Shown piece after piece: positions 8,397-17,460 of a stretch of 64,000 bases of DNA. Both the position numbers and the translations under genes were made by a program. Under the pieces are notes generated by a model. The model worked only from the letters and a program-made list of their open reading frames with translations. It was not told where the DNA came from and ran no database searches. The stretch is from an uncultured Lachnospiraceae bacterium (GTDB lineage Bacteria; Bacillota; Clostridia; Lachnospirales; Lachnospiraceae), in NCBI GenBank assembly GCA_910578555.1, contig CAJTPS010000003.1, positions 124,001-188,000 on the forward strand, in the 5' to 3' direction. Numbering within the stretch: the stretch's first letter is position 1; every line of letters starts with the position of its first letter.

Positions 8397-10772
8397 CTAT
8401 TGTGCATGCAACGTATCTACGATCGACATCGTGTGGATCTTTCTGACAGGGCCGCGGATCGCCAGGATCACGGAGAGGATCATGATCCCCGTGATGATTC
8501 CCAGTTCGGCAAGGGGGATGCTCCACGGTTCGCCCCAGCGGCCGGTAACCAGAAGTTCAAATAATTTACTGTTGAGAAGCAGTCCCAGGAGCACGCCGCA
8601 GATACCGCCTGTAACGGCATAGGCTGACGTCTCGGCGATGATCATTCTGGTGAGCTGTCTGTCGCTTAATCCGATGGCACGCAGACAGCCGTACTGTTTC
8701 ATCCGGGCTTCCACACTCATGGCGACACAGTTGATGATGTTGCAGATGGTCACCAGAGCGATCAGAACCAGAAAGCCGTAGATAAATAATTTGAAGGCGT
8801 AATTGGCGCCCAGTATGCTCTGCTTGTCAAGACGCTGGTCGGAAAATGTGTGATCTGATCCGGCGAGCGCGCGTATTCCCTCTACGTCGTCATCAGTGGC
8901 CCTTCGGTTCAGCTGTATGTCGATGATGGTATAGTCTCCGGCACCGGTCAGCTGTGTGAAGGTGTCCTCCGAACAAATGATGATATTGCCTGTGGCCGTG
9001 TTGAAAGGGCATTCCGATACGGCACCGGTGATCGTTATTTCCGCGGGCTGTCCGGCTATCGTGAGCGTCACGGTATCACCGGTCTGTATGGTGCTGTGGT
9101 TGTTGTATTGGGCAGCCGTTACGATCAGAGCGGTGCCGGCCTGTGTCTGCACATCTTTGAGAGATCCATCGACCAGATATTTTTCTGCCCACGCAAACTG
9201 TTTCTCCTCATAGGAAATCAGCATGACAGTATGTTCCTGACCGTTTACCGCGGCGGGAAGATCGTAGGCGAACATTCTTCCGTAGGCTCTTTTGACTGCG
9301 GGATGTTCCTGCAGGGCGGACAATAGGGAACGGTCTACCGAACAGGTATTGTCCGTGCTGATAATGGAAATGTCCGGCGACCAGGGGCTGAGCGCCTTGA
9401 TGGCGTGTTTCATAAAGTCCACGGTGGTGGAGAAGGACAAAAAGAGGATGATACTCAGCGCAAAGGAACTGACCACCAGCAGAAAATTCTTGCAGCCTGC
9501 CATGGCATGGTGTATGCCCAGCGCTGTATCCACTTTACAGAGGGCGGTACTGGCGGCTCTGCGCACGGGTGCGGACCGGACGGCACCGCCGGTTACTGCC
9601 GTCAGCGGCGAGACTCTGGCAGCTTTTCTGGCAGGCGCGCGGGAGGCCAGCAGTACGGTCAGGATACCGATGACTATACCCGAGACTATGCCGGGCAGGC
9701 TGACTGCAAAGGCCGGCATATCGGCAAAATACATCGGACTCAGGGCGCGAAGAACGGCGCACAGAACCCAGACGACGATCATGCCGGCCGTGATGCTGGC
9801 AGGCATGGCGCAGGTGCACAGGGAAATCGCTTCTCTGTATACAAGCCGCATGATCTGCTTCGGTGTGGCACCCACACAGCGCAGCATACCGAAAAACTCT
9901 GTCCGCCCGGCGATGTTGCTGTTTAGGCTGCTGGCAATCATCAGGATACCGGCGGTCAGGACCAGCACGGATAAAATGACGGCAGCAGAATAGATCACCA
10001 TCATAAACTGATTGCCTTCATCGCTTTGCCCCAGAAGTCCCAGCAGCATGGCCTGTTCCCCCACCTGATCGTCCGGCAGATGAAACTGTGTCTTAATATC
10101 GTTTATAGTGCCGCGAATATTCCGGTGGCTGTGGAATTGAATCAGGAAAAGACTGCTATAATCGTCAGGCGTACCATTCTCCACACCGGGATAAAAAGTG
10201 CGGAATCCGGACGTGTTCATGAATACGCCGTAGATGTCTTTGCTTAAGACCATGGGGAGATCGGCGGCAAAGGCGGATATGGTATAGGGATGTCCGGTTC
10301 CGTTTCCGTCGCGGATGACAAGGGTGTCTCCCAGGGTAAGTCCCAGTTCTTTTTTTACATTCCCGCTTACCAGTATTTCATCCGCTGTCTTCGGAAAAGC
10401 TCCTTCCGCGATGGTATCGGGGTAGATCTGTGTCAGGTAGGATTCGTCGGCGCCGCAGATGACCACGTCTTTATCGTCGATGGTGTACCCCTGATCCAGT
10501 CTGTAATTCAAGGTGCCGTAGCAGGAGATCGCTTTGACCTCAGGGCGCGCGCCGATCAGAGCGGCTTCTTCATCGCTGATCCGGCTTACAGCGATATGCC
10601 AGTTGCCGTCCTCCCGCTTTGTTTTGAGGATCATGCTCCGGATATACATATCCGCCATGCCGAAGATGGTCGTCACGAGAAAGACTGACAGGAAAATACA
10701 AAAGACTGACATGCGGTTCTGTTTCCTGTGTGCCTTTGTATAGAGCGGAACGAGTTCAAGATAATTTTTCAT
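8397..10772 (-). CDS. ABC transporter permease, FtsX/MacB (BceB-like) family
   Basis: 791 residues, from an ATG preceded by GAGGGAGGG; the open frame runs slightly further back. It has one N-terminal membrane helix, a large extracytoplasmic domain (about 50-255), three helices (about 260-400), another helix and a second extracytoplasmic domain (about 440-650), then three C-terminal helices. This duplicated FtsX arrangement fits exporters or peptide sensors that work with LolD-type ATPases. It overlaps the ATPase gene by 17 bp, and the kinase and regulator lie upstream, so a BceRSAB-like antimicrobial-peptide sensing and resistance module is the best reading. The substrate cannot be inferred. 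Confidence 0.88.
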   Translation of the reverse strand: MKNYLELVPLYTKAHRKQNRMSVFCIFLSVFLVTTIFGMADMYIRSMILKTKREDGNWHIAVSRISDEEAALIGARPEVKAISCYGTLNYRLDQGYTIDDKDVVICGADESYLTQIYPDTIAEGAFPKTADEILVSGNVKKELGLTLGDTLVIRDGNGTGHPYTISAFAADLPMVLSKDIYGVFMNTSGFRTFYPGVENGTPDDYSSLFLIQFHSHRNIRGTINDIKTQFHLPDDQVGEQAMLLGLLGQSDEGNQFMMVIYSAAVILSVLVLTAGILMIASSLNSNIAGRTEFFGMLRCVGATPKQIMRLVYREAISLCTCAMPASITAGMIVVWVLCAVLRALSPMYFADMPAFAVSLPGIVSGIVIGILTVLLASRAPARKAARVSPLTAVTGGAVRSAPVRRAASTALCKVDTALGIHHAMAGCKNFLLVVSSFALSIILFLSFSTTVDFMKHAIKALSPWSPDISIISTDNTCSVDRSLLSALQEHPAVKRAYGRMFAYDLPAAVNGQEHTVMLISYEEKQFAWAEKYLVDGSLKDVQTQAGTALIVTAAQYNNHSTIQTGDTVTLTIAGQPAEITITGAVSECPFNTATGNIIICSEDTFTQLTGAGDYTIIDIQLNRRATDDDVEGIRALAGSDHTFSDQRLDKQSILGANYAFKLFIYGFLVLIALVTICNIINCVAMSVEARMKQYGCLRAIGLSDRQLTRMIIAETSAYAVTGGICGVLLGLLLNSKLFELLVTGRWGEPWSIPLAELGIITGIMILSVILAIRGPVRKIHTMSIVDTLHAQ

Positions 10773-11469
10773 CTCTGAAGCCCTCCCTCTTAGTGTCATG
10801 TCTCAGATCTGTCAGACAGCCGTCCGATACACGAAACACCCGGTCCGCAGACACGGCCAGATTATTGTTATGGGTGATCATGAGAATGGTCTGTTGATAA
10901 TGTCTGGACGCTTTCATGAGCAGATCCATCACTTCCTGACTGTTTCTGCTGTCCAGATTACCGGTGGGTTCATCGGCCAGAATCAGCTTCGGGCGGGTGA
11001 TCAGTGCACGGCCGATGGCGACACGCTGCTGCTGGCCTCCTGACAACTGGTTCGGCAGATGACGCCGTCTGTCCGCAAGGCCGAGGATATCCAGCATTTC
11101 TTCGATGGCGGCGGGATCGGGTCTGCGATAGTCTAAGAGAAGCGGAAATGCGATATTCTGCTCCACATTCAGTTCCGCCACCAGCTGGAATGACTGAAAG
11201 ATAAAGCCGATGTTTCGCCGTCTGAATATGGTGCGCGCCTCTTCGTTCATGGTAAAAAGATCGTTTCCGTCGATGAAGATCCGGCCGGAAGTGGGAAGGT
11301 CAAGAGCGCCGATACAGTTTAGAAGCGTACTTTTGCCGGAGCCGGATTCCCCCACCACCGCGCAGAATTCCCCTTTTTTCAGATTGAAAGATACATTTTT
11401 TAGGGCATTCACCTGTGTCTCGCCTTTGCCGTAGGTCTTGCAGAGGTTTTGTACTTGTAAGATTTCCAT
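10756..11469 (-). CDS. ABC transporter ATP-binding protein, LolD/MacB (BceA-like) family
   Basis: 237 residues from ATG 11469, with AAAGGA upstream. Walker A GESGSGKST, Q-loop FIFQSFQL, signature LSGGQQQRVAIGRAL, Walker B LILADEPTGNLDS and H-loop MITHNN are all intact. It energises the permease encoded immediately downstream, and the two genes overlap. Closely similar in layout to the second ATPase at 55068. Confidence 0.95.
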   Translation of the reverse strand: MEILQVQNLCKTYGKGETQVNALKNVSFNLKKGEFCAVVGESGSGKSTLLNCIGALDLPTSGRIFIDGNDLFTMNEEARTIFRRRNIGFIFQSFQLVAELNVEQNIAFPLLLDYRRPDPAAIEEMLDILGLADRRRHLPNQLSGGQQQRVAIGRALITRPKLILADEPTGNLDSRNSQEVMDLLMKASRHYQQTILMITHNNNLAVSADRVFRVSDGCLTDLRHDTKREGFRDEKLS

Positions 11470-11668
11470 AATAAGTAGAGTCCTTTCTGAATATGTCTGT
11501 TTGAAACCGGACAAAGAAGCAGCCGATGTTTCTATACGGTCATTTTACAAAGTACGTCTTACAGACAGGTGAATCCAGGCTTACGATTTTGTAAGGTGGG
11601 GGAGAAGTAAAGAAACCCTGGGGACGCCGGGGCTGATGGTGTGCCTGCACGGTTTTAAAGCATGCCGG

Positions 11669-12910
11669 TTACCCGAACAATATCGTAAATGTCGTTCCGG
11701 CATGGGGTGTGCTTGAGACGGAAACCGTGCCGCCCTGTCCTTCCACGATGGATCTGGCGAGGGGCAGACCGAGCCCGACGCCCGGTGCGTCAGAAGAGGC
11801 GCTGCTTCGATAGAAACGTTTGAAAATGTGATAGATATCTTCCGGTGCGATTCCTTCGCCGTCATCGGTAATCTGTATTCTCGCGGTGAGGGGTGAGGAA
11901 TCCCATGTAATGCGGATCGTGCCCTGCGGTGCCGTGTGATCCAGTGCGTTTTTGACGATGTTGCCGATGGCTTCAGAGGTCCACACCGGGTCGCACAGGA
12001 GCGAGGCGTCGCCGCTGCCTTCCAGAAGGAGCGACTTGTTTTCCCTGACGGCGCGGGTGGTCAGTTCGCTTACTGCATGCGAGACTAATGCTGACAGCGT
12101 GCAGCGTTTCTTTTCGAAGACGACGCTTCCTGCGTCTAAACGGGTGATTTTAAGCATGGAGCCGATGAGTTGCTCCATACGTCTCAGGGCAAGGCCGGTC
12201 TTCGCCGCAAAGCTGCGTATGACATCCGGCTGATCCGGTTCGTTTTCCATGATTTCCTGATACATGGAGAGCGCCGCCAGCGGTGTTTTTAACTGATGGG
12301 AGATATCGGATATGGTATTCTTTAAGAAGATCCGGGCGTTTCGTTCGGTTTCTTTCTGGGCCTGCAGCATGGTGGCAAGCCGGTCTACGGCGGACAACAT
12401 CTGGTAGACGGCGCCTTCGTTTGCCTGAGAAAGACGGCAGGAATAGTCGCCGGCGGCATAACGGTCGATCACGTCGGTCGCCTGCAGGTATATTTTTTCT
12501 CTTTTATGCAAAAAGAAAAGGCTTACGCCGGGCAAAAGAAAACAGAACGGCAGTATGACAGCCAGTAAGACAGACCTGGCGCTTCGCTGAAAGTAACGTA
12601 AGCCGGGCAGGAACTGCGCTTCAAGGGCCGGCCGGACACCGATTTTCGACAGAAGGTCAGAGGCTTCCCTGCTGTGTGCCGCGTCCGTTTCGGTGAGCGC
12701 CGCAGCGATCACGGTATCGGGGACACCTTGATCGAGCAGCGAGGAGGCGATTGCTTCCTCACGGGAGAGGAGCATTGTTTTGACGGAAGCTGTCAGGCCG
12801 TGAGCCGACAGCAGGATGAAGAAGAAAAGCAGGAGGCAGAAGGTGAGAAGAAAGGCGAAATATCTTCTGAACTGCCGGTCCTGCATGAGACTGTGGTTTG
12901 TTTTTAACAT
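11669..12910 (-). CDS. Sensor histidine kinase of the minus-strand ABC module
   Basis: 413 residues. Two membrane helices (about 18-38 and 112-136) enclose an approximately 70-residue extracytoplasmic loop. A HAMP-like linker follows, then HisKA with phospho-His205 (DISHQLKTPL) and a HATPase with NIVKNALDH, DDGEGI and GVGLGLPLA. It starts 62 bp after the regulator stop and presumably phosphorylates it to induce the ABC genes. The loop is longer than in classic BceS kinases, which have almost none, so direct ligand sensing is possible. Confidence 0.92.
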   Translation of the reverse strand: MLKTNHSLMQDRQFRRYFAFLLTFCLLLFFFILLSAHGLTASVKTMLLSREEAIASSLLDQGVPDTVIAAALTETDAAHSREASDLLSKIGVRPALEAQFLPGLRYFQRSARSVLLAVILPFCFLLPGVSLFFLHKREKIYLQATDVIDRYAAGDYSCRLSQANEGAVYQMLSAVDRLATMLQAQKETERNARIFLKNTISDISHQLKTPLAALSMYQEIMENEPDQPDVIRSFAAKTGLALRRMEQLIGSMLKITRLDAGSVVFEKKRCTLSALVSHAVSELTTRAVRENKSLLLEGSGDASLLCDPVWTSEAIGNIVKNALDHTAPQGTIRITWDSSPLTARIQITDDGEGIAPEDIYHIFKRFYRSSASSDAPGVGLGLPLARSIVEGQGGTVSVSSTPHAGTTFTILFG

Positions 12911-12972
12911 AAAGAATGCTCCGTTCCGCCCTCAGATGACTGATGGCATAAAATGATGATAAATTATGCGGT

Positions 12973-13848
12973 TTATGGTTCCCAACGGTATCCGAAGCCG
13001 CGGACGGTGATCAGGTGTTCCGGGCGGGAAGGATCGGCTTCGATCTTCTCGCGGAGCCGCCGCATGTATACGGATAAGGTGTTGCCGTCCACGAAGTCTC
13101 CCGCACTGTCCCATAATTCGTTCAGGATGAGATCCCGGGTGACGGTTCTGCCGGCGCTTCGCACAAGGAGGGAGAGCAGCCGGTATTCCGCGCGGGTCAG
13201 GTCTACGGTCTGTCCGTCCAGGCACACACTGCCCGCCAGAAAGTCGATCCGCAGTCCGCCGGACGTGATGGCTTCGGACGCAGGAGGACAGGGGGTCTGT
13301 GCCTGCCGTCCGGAAAGCGTATGTGCCGGCATCTGCCTTGAAATTGCAGACCGCCGCAGCAGCGCACGGATTCTGGAACAGAGTTCTCCGATCTTGAAAG
13401 GCTTCGTGATGTAATCATCCGCGCCGCTGTCCAGCCCGCGGATGACATTTACTTCTTCGTCAGAGGCGGTGAGAAAGATGATGGGAATCCGGTGATCCTG
13501 TTCCCGCACCTTTTCACAGACTTCAAAGCCTGTTCCGTCGGGCAGGGTGACGTCGAGGAGAAGCAGGCTGTATTGACTTGACAAGTCATTTGCGGGTGTT
13601 CTGAAAATCTGTGGATCGTCCGGACTTGTATCGGGAATGAGCCACCGGTCGGGTGTTTGTGCGTCGGTGTGTGACTGCAAAACGCCAGTTGACTGACAAA
13701 GTCGATTCAAGGCCTCGTTTACGGTTCGCACGGTCTCCACCTGGAAGCCGTTTTTTAGCAGGGAATATTCCAGACCGTCTATGAGGCTTGCGTCGTCTTC
13801 CAGCAGCAGTATTTTCGTTGTTGTCCGGTTATTATATCGCGTATCCAA
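12973..13848 (-). CDS. OmpR/PhoB-family response regulator with an insertion in the receiver domain
   Basis: 291 residues, against about 225-235 for the family. A TTG start is used, with AAAGGAG ten bases upstream. The receiver has LLLEDD near the N-terminus and phospho-Asp99 (LLLLDVTLPDG), but about 40 residues (roughly 52-92, rich in Thr, Pro, Asp and Gln) are inserted between helix 2 and strand 3, where the phospho-Asp is normally near residue 53. The C-terminal winged helix is complete (RAEYRLLSLL, GNTLSVYMRRLREKI, GFGYRWEP). A further low-complexity linker lies between the domains. It is first in the RR-HK-ATPase-permease order. Whether the insert alters phosphorylation is unknown. Confidence 0.9.
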   Translation of the reverse strand: MDTRYNNRTTTKILLLEDDASLIDGLEYSLLKNGFQVETVRTVNEALNRLCQSTGVLQSHTDAQTPDRWLIPDTSPDDPQIFRTPANDLSSQYSLLLLDVTLPDGTGFEVCEKVREQDHRIPIIFLTASDEEVNVIRGLDSGADDYITKPFKIGELCSRIRALLRRSAISRQMPAHTLSGRQAQTPCPPASEAITSGGLRIDFLAGSVCLDGQTVDLTRAEYRLLSLLVRSAGRTVTRDLILNELWDSAGDFVDGNTLSVYMRRLREKIEADPSRPEHLITVRGFGYRWEP

Positions 13849-14338
13849 ATTGAAGTCACTCCTTTACGAGAACAGAATACCACATCAGGCGACGGATTCC
13901 TACCGTAAGTTTTCTGTGTGTGGCTCCGTAACAGTCCGGTCCCGGCTTTATGGTCACGCCTGAAGTACACAAAATCGCTGCCGCGCATTCGTGAGAGCGA
14001 TTTGCGCCATCCAGACAACGCTTCACGGCAAACCAGACGATTCCGGAGAAAAGTATGTCTGCAATACGGACCAGGTCGAGAAAGAGATCAAGAAGTTGAA
14101 AACGGAAAAAACAGCCGGAGCAACGGCGTTGTGCATAAAAGTTTTGCAGAAAACCATTGACAGCAGGTCTTACATTATATACAATATATTCATCAGAAAA
14201 ATTCTAAATAATGTGTGTTGTGCACATCCGGACAGTTTCTGTCATATTTTTCAGATGTTAATAAAATAGGGCAGGAACGACAAAAAATGCGGACGCTGCG
14301 TATGTTGTTATCCTGCCGTGACAAGGGAGGACAATGAT
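13849..14338. other. Intergenic region between divergent regulator and Rpn gene
   Basis: About 490 bp with no convincing gene. A 92-codon plus-strand frame (13991-14269) encodes a Lys-rich sequence with no recognisable family and no good ribosome site; it may be debris. The part next to 13848 should hold the promoter of the regulator operon. The last 150 bp are AT-rich and probably hold the promoter for the Rpn gene, but no clear -35/-10 pair was found. Confidence 0.4.
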
Positions 14339-15271
14339 ATGCAAACGACAAGTGTAACAGACAAAAAGAGCAGGAAAAGAGTACACCACACCGTCAAGGA
14401 CCGTCTGTTTCGATTCTTGTTCGAGGCTGACAGGGAAGCACTTTTACAGTTATACAACGCATTAAATGGTACAGCCTATACGGATGCGGCAGAATTGCAG
14501 ATAGTAACGATCGAGAGTGTCATATATGTAGTGATGAAGAATGATCTTGCATTTGTGCTGGCGGGAACGTTGAACTTGTATGAGCATCAGAGTACATATA
14601 ATCCGAACATGCCGGTTCGGTTTCTGATCTACCTGGCGGAAGAATATCAGAAGCTGGTTGAACAGATGGGAATGAGTCTGTACGGGACGACGCGGATTCC
14701 ACTGCCAACGCCGCAATGTATTGTGTTTTATAACGGAGAAGAAGACGCGCCGGATGAAGAGATACTGAAGCTGTCGGATTCTTTTACCGGCAGGGAGCAG
14801 AAGCCGGATCTGGAATTGAGTGTGCGGATGCTTAACATTAATTACGGACATAATAACGAACTGCTGGAGCAGTGCTCTGTACTGAAGGAATATGCGCAGT
14901 TTGTGGCTGTTTCCAGACAGTATATGGCAGATGGTCTGGATGCGCAGGAAGCATTTGGTGAGGCGATTGATTATTGCATCGGCCACGGCATTTTGTATCA
15001 TGTATTGAAAGACTATCGGGCGGAGGTATTGGGAATGTTGTTGGAAGAGTTCGACGTAGATAAATATGAGAGAACGATCAGGATGGAAGGGGTAGAGCAA
15101 GGAATAGAACAAGGAATAGAACAAGGAATAGAACAAGGAATAGAACAAGGAATAGAACAATTATCTGCCCTGACAAGTATTCTGCTGGAACAGAACCGGC
15201 AGCAGGATCTGAAACGTGCGTTAAAGGATAAGAAATATCGGGATAAGCTGTTTGGAGAGTTCGGGCTATAG
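14339..15271 (+). CDS. Rpn-family recombination-promoting nuclease / PD-(D/E)XK putative transposase
   Basis: 310 residues from ATG 14339, preceded by GGGAGG. The N-terminus (VKDRLFRFLFEADREALLQL), the central NLYEHQSTYNPNMPVRFLIY segment and the IVFYNGEE segment are typical of the Rpn/YhgA-like PD-(D/E)XK nucleases common in Lachnospiraceae. A GIEQ tetrapeptide repeated five times (residues about 255-275) is encoded by five perfect 12-bp repeats. A fragment 94% identical to its 3' end occurs 9 kb away. Rpn proteins make DNA breaks and promote RecA-independent recombination (established for E. coli RpnA); the cellular role here is unknown. Confidence 0.85.
   Translation: MQTTSVTDKKSRKRVHHTVKDRLFRFLFEADREALLQLYNALNGTAYTDAAELQIVTIESVIYVVMKNDLAFVLAGTLNLYEHQSTYNPNMPVRFLIYLAEEYQKLVEQMGMSLYGTTRIPLPTPQCIVFYNGEEDAPDEEILKLSDSFTGREQKPDLELSVRMLNINYGHNNELLEQCSVLKEYAQFVAVSRQYMADGLDAQEAFGEAIDYCIGHGILYHVLKDYRAEVLGMLLEEFDVDKYERTIRMEGVEQGIEQGIEQGIEQGIEQGIEQLSALTSILLEQNRQQDLKRALKDKKYRDKLFGEFGL
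15101..15160 (+). repeat. Five perfect tandem copies of a 12-bp repeat in the Rpn gene
   Basis: The unit GGAATAGAACAA encodes GIEQ. A slightly diverged partial unit precedes it. Because the unit is a multiple of three, slippage changes copy number without a frameshift. Confidence 0.95.
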
Positions 15272-15547
15272 TACAGATGGCAATTTCCAAATCTTTTCTC
15301 ATTTCGTAAAATCTCTTTTTACTAGCGAAGCGGTCTGGAGGAGCGGGCATGGCTGCTGGTCAGGATAAATCCCTGTCAAGAGGCAGGTACCAGCGCCTCG
15401 CACGTGACGGCTCCGGCTTTACCTTTACAAGAAATCCAAAGGACACCGAAAGCTATTATGACCCGGGCGGGCGTTCTGAAAAAGGCTATAGTCAGCTTTA
15501 CATACCGGTTTTGACTCACATAATCATTGTGCCACATGGCAGGCATT

Positions 15548-15584
15548 TTTTATTTCATAGGAAAGTGCGTCCTATGAAATAAAA
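15548..15584. repeat. Perfect 15-bp inverted repeat with 7-nt loop
   Basis: TTTTATTTCATAGGA, loop AAGTGCG, TCCTATGAAATAAAA. The A/T flanks make it look like a bidirectional terminator, though the stem is AT-rich. Confidence 0.85.
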
Positions 15585-15675
15585 GGGATGCGCAGCTTCG
15601 CGCGCGGAACAAAAGCTGCGCTTGCCAGAAAAACTGAACGCGAGGGTGTGCGAAGCGCACTTTTGTTCTACCTGC

Positions 15676-15704
15676 TTGTTTGCTGTGAAAACGTACGCTA
15701 TAAT
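15676..15704 (+). promoter_or_regulatory. Predicted sigma-A promoter upstream of the antitoxin fragment and lacI
   Basis: A perfect TATAAT (15699-15704) stands 17 bp after TTGTTT (15676-15681). It lies 258 bp before the antitoxin-like gene, so it implies a long leader. Confidence 0.5.
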
Positions 15705-15961
15705 GAACGTGACATATAAATCTTGTCATTCAAGACAAGGGCATGAAGAATAAAAGAGCCGGCACACAGATCCATTTATCACAAGCGATAGAGAAATGAA
15801 GCATTACAAATACGAATGAACGAGACAGGTTATTACGGAAGATTATCAAAAGATGTGATGTAAACACAGACAGGATTAAGAACGAAGAAAAGGATGACAG
15901 AAAACAAAGAGGAAGAAATTAAAACAACAAAGCATATAAACGATACGTAAGGGAGATTTCT

Positions 15962-16180
15962 ATGTCAACGATTAATATCACAAATGCAAGAAAGGATCTC
16001 TGCAATCTGGTAGAGTCTGTCAGTCTGTATCATGAACCTGCGCTTATCGTCGGCAGGAAGGCAAATGCGGCGCTGATTTCAGTGTCCGACAGTCCGTATA
16101 TGCAGGATGGTACTGAATATCAGGGTACAATCAAGGTTATCAGGATGTGGACACATTACGAGAGTGCAGAGAATATGTAG
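15962..16180 (+). pseudogene. Truncated YefM/Phd-type antitoxin, possibly fused to a toxin tail
   Basis: 72 residues, ATG preceded by AAGGGAGA. Residues 1-43 (MSTINITNARKDL, SLYHEPALIVGRKANAALIS) match the DNA-binding N-terminus of YefM/Phd antitoxins, which usually continue to about 85 residues. The homology breaks off there, and the last 20 residues end in IRMWTHYE, which resembles the C-terminus of RelE/YoeB-type toxins. This could come from a deletion that joined antitoxin start and toxin end (inference). No intact toxin gene follows; the LacI regulator starts 12 bp later. Confidence 0.6.
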
Positions 16181-16192
16181 GGAGCGGCAGGC

Positions 16193-17182
16193 ATGGCAAG
16201 TATCAAAGATGTGGCAAGAGAAGCCGGGGTCGGCGTCGGAACAGTGTCACGGGCAATCAATCATACAGGATATGTTTCTCCGGAGACAAGAAAGAAGATA
16301 GATGAAGCAGTGCAGAAACTGAATTACAAACCCAATGAACTGGCGAGAAATCTCTTTCGCAACAGGAGTGGCATTGTGGGAGTGATCGTGCCGGATCTGG
16401 ATCACCCTTTTTTTTCCAGTCTGGTTAAGAACATAGAGATGCAGCTTTACAAACAGGGATACAAGACGATGGTCTGTAATGCGGTGGGCGTAAGTGACCG
16501 TGAGCGGGAATATCTGGATATGCTGGATCGCAATATTGTTGACGGCATTATCACAGGCTCCCATTGTCTGGACGGGGAAGAGTATTTAAAATATGAAAAG
16601 CCGATTGTCTCGATCGACCGTGATTTCGGACCGAAAATCCCTATTGTCGGAAGCGATCATGATATGGGCGGAAGAATGGCGGCGGAACTGATGCTGCGTG
16701 ACGGACGAAAGAATGTGCTGCAGATTTCCGGAGTGTCGCCTCATATTCTGGCAAATGAGCGGCATGTGGCATTTCAGAAGACGCTCGAGGATAATGGTGT
16801 GAATGTGCTGACGTTGGTGATGGACTGGAATGTTTTTGACTGGAAGGCATTCTGTGAGGCGGCGCGTAAGATTATGAAAGAATATGATATGATTGACGGT
16901 ATTTTTGCGGCGGATCTGGGCGCTGTGGCGTGTATGAATATGGCGCGTCAAGGTGGTATGCAGATCCCCGGGGATATCAGTCTGATCGGGTTTGATGCCA
17001 CAAGCGTGACGCAGATGGTCTATCCTCATGTTACGGCGATCAGACAGAATGTTTCGCTGCTCGCGGAAGTATCTGTTAATACGCTTTTAGACCAGATTGA
17101 GCAAAGAAGAGATATCCTTCACAGACAGATACTGAATGTAGATGTCTGCTATGGCGGAACGACCATAAGCCGGCTTTCATAA
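16193..17182 (+). CDS. LacI-family transcriptional regulator of the fructan/sucrose locus
   Basis: 329 residues, ATG preceded by GGGAGCGGCAGGC. The N-terminal HTH (SIKDVAREAGVGVGTVSRAI) and hinge (LNYKPNELARNL) are typical, followed by a periplasmic-binding-protein-like sugar-sensing domain. The next gene is a GH32 with a consensus promoter overlapped downstream by a perfect LacI-type palindrome, so it almost certainly represses the locus until a fructoside or a fructose phosphate binds (inference from family and sites). Confidence 0.92.
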   Translation: MASIKDVAREAGVGVGTVSRAINHTGYVSPETRKKIDEAVQKLNYKPNELARNLFRNRSGIVGVIVPDLDHPFFSSLVKNIEMQLYKQGYKTMVCNAVGVSDREREYLDMLDRNIVDGIITGSHCLDGEEYLKYEKPIVSIDRDFGPKIPIVGSDHDMGGRMAAELMLRDGRKNVLQISGVSPHILANERHVAFQKTLEDNGVNVLTLVMDWNVFDWKAFCEAARKIMKEYDMIDGIFAADLGAVACMNMARQGGMQIPGDISLIGFDATSVTQMVYPHVTAIRQNVSLLAEVSVNTLLDQIEQRRDILHRQILNVDVCYGGTTISRLS

Positions 17183-17293
17183 TACAGAGTATACATATAA
17201 GGTACATATAAAGTGGTAAAGCAGGGATTGTGCAGAATGTACAAAAGCAACCCCTGCTTTTTTGTATATAGAGTAAAAAATACAACGGAGTAA

Positions 17294-17322
17294 TTGACAA
17301 ATATCAGACATGTTTATATAAT
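17294..17322 (+). promoter_or_regulatory. Consensus sigma-A promoter of the GH32-transport operon
   Basis: TTGACA (17294-17299), a 17-bp spacer, then TATAAT (17317-17322): both hexamers are perfect. Confidence 0.85.
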
Positions 17323-17328
17323 CATGAT

Positions 17329-17344
17329 ATGGAACGCGTTCCAT
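17329..17344. promoter_or_regulatory. LacI-family operator O1
   Basis: ATGGAACGCGTTCCAT is a perfect 16-bp palindrome with the central CG step typical of LacI-family operators. It covers the likely transcription start just after the -10 element, so a bound repressor would block initiation. Confidence 0.85.
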
Positions 17345-17460
17345 TATAAAATGTACATAAAAAGTATAGAAAATGCATAAAAAATATAAGAGAAAATAAA
17401 AAAAGAAGCCAATTAGACAAAAAAATTAGTAAAAATAGAGCTAAAACAAGAATAAAAGGT

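Larger units (their letters stand above)
15272..15961. other. Intergenic region rich in inverted repeats
   Basis: About 690 bp. A 77-codon frame (15349-15582) with AGGAGCGGGC before its ATG could encode a small basic protein of no recognised family, but its end runs into a perfect palindrome and it is more likely a remnant. Further hairpins occur: GCGCAGCTT near 15590 pairing with AAGCTGCGC near 15613, and GTGCGAAGCGCAC followed by TTTT near 15651. A promoter-like pair follows at 15676. Confidence 0.5.

Noticed and set aside
9292..9993. 233-codon plus-strand frame opposite the ABC permease
   Set aside because: The permease on the minus strand has clear membrane topology; this frame is its shadow.
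13991..14269. 92-codon plus-strand frame in the regulator/Rpn gap
   Set aside because: No good ribosome site and unrecognised Lys/Cys-rich sequence; kept only as a note on the gap.
15101..15160. Repeat array considered as CRISPR
   Set aside because: Units are 12 bp, directly adjacent without spacers and in a coding frame (GIEQ).
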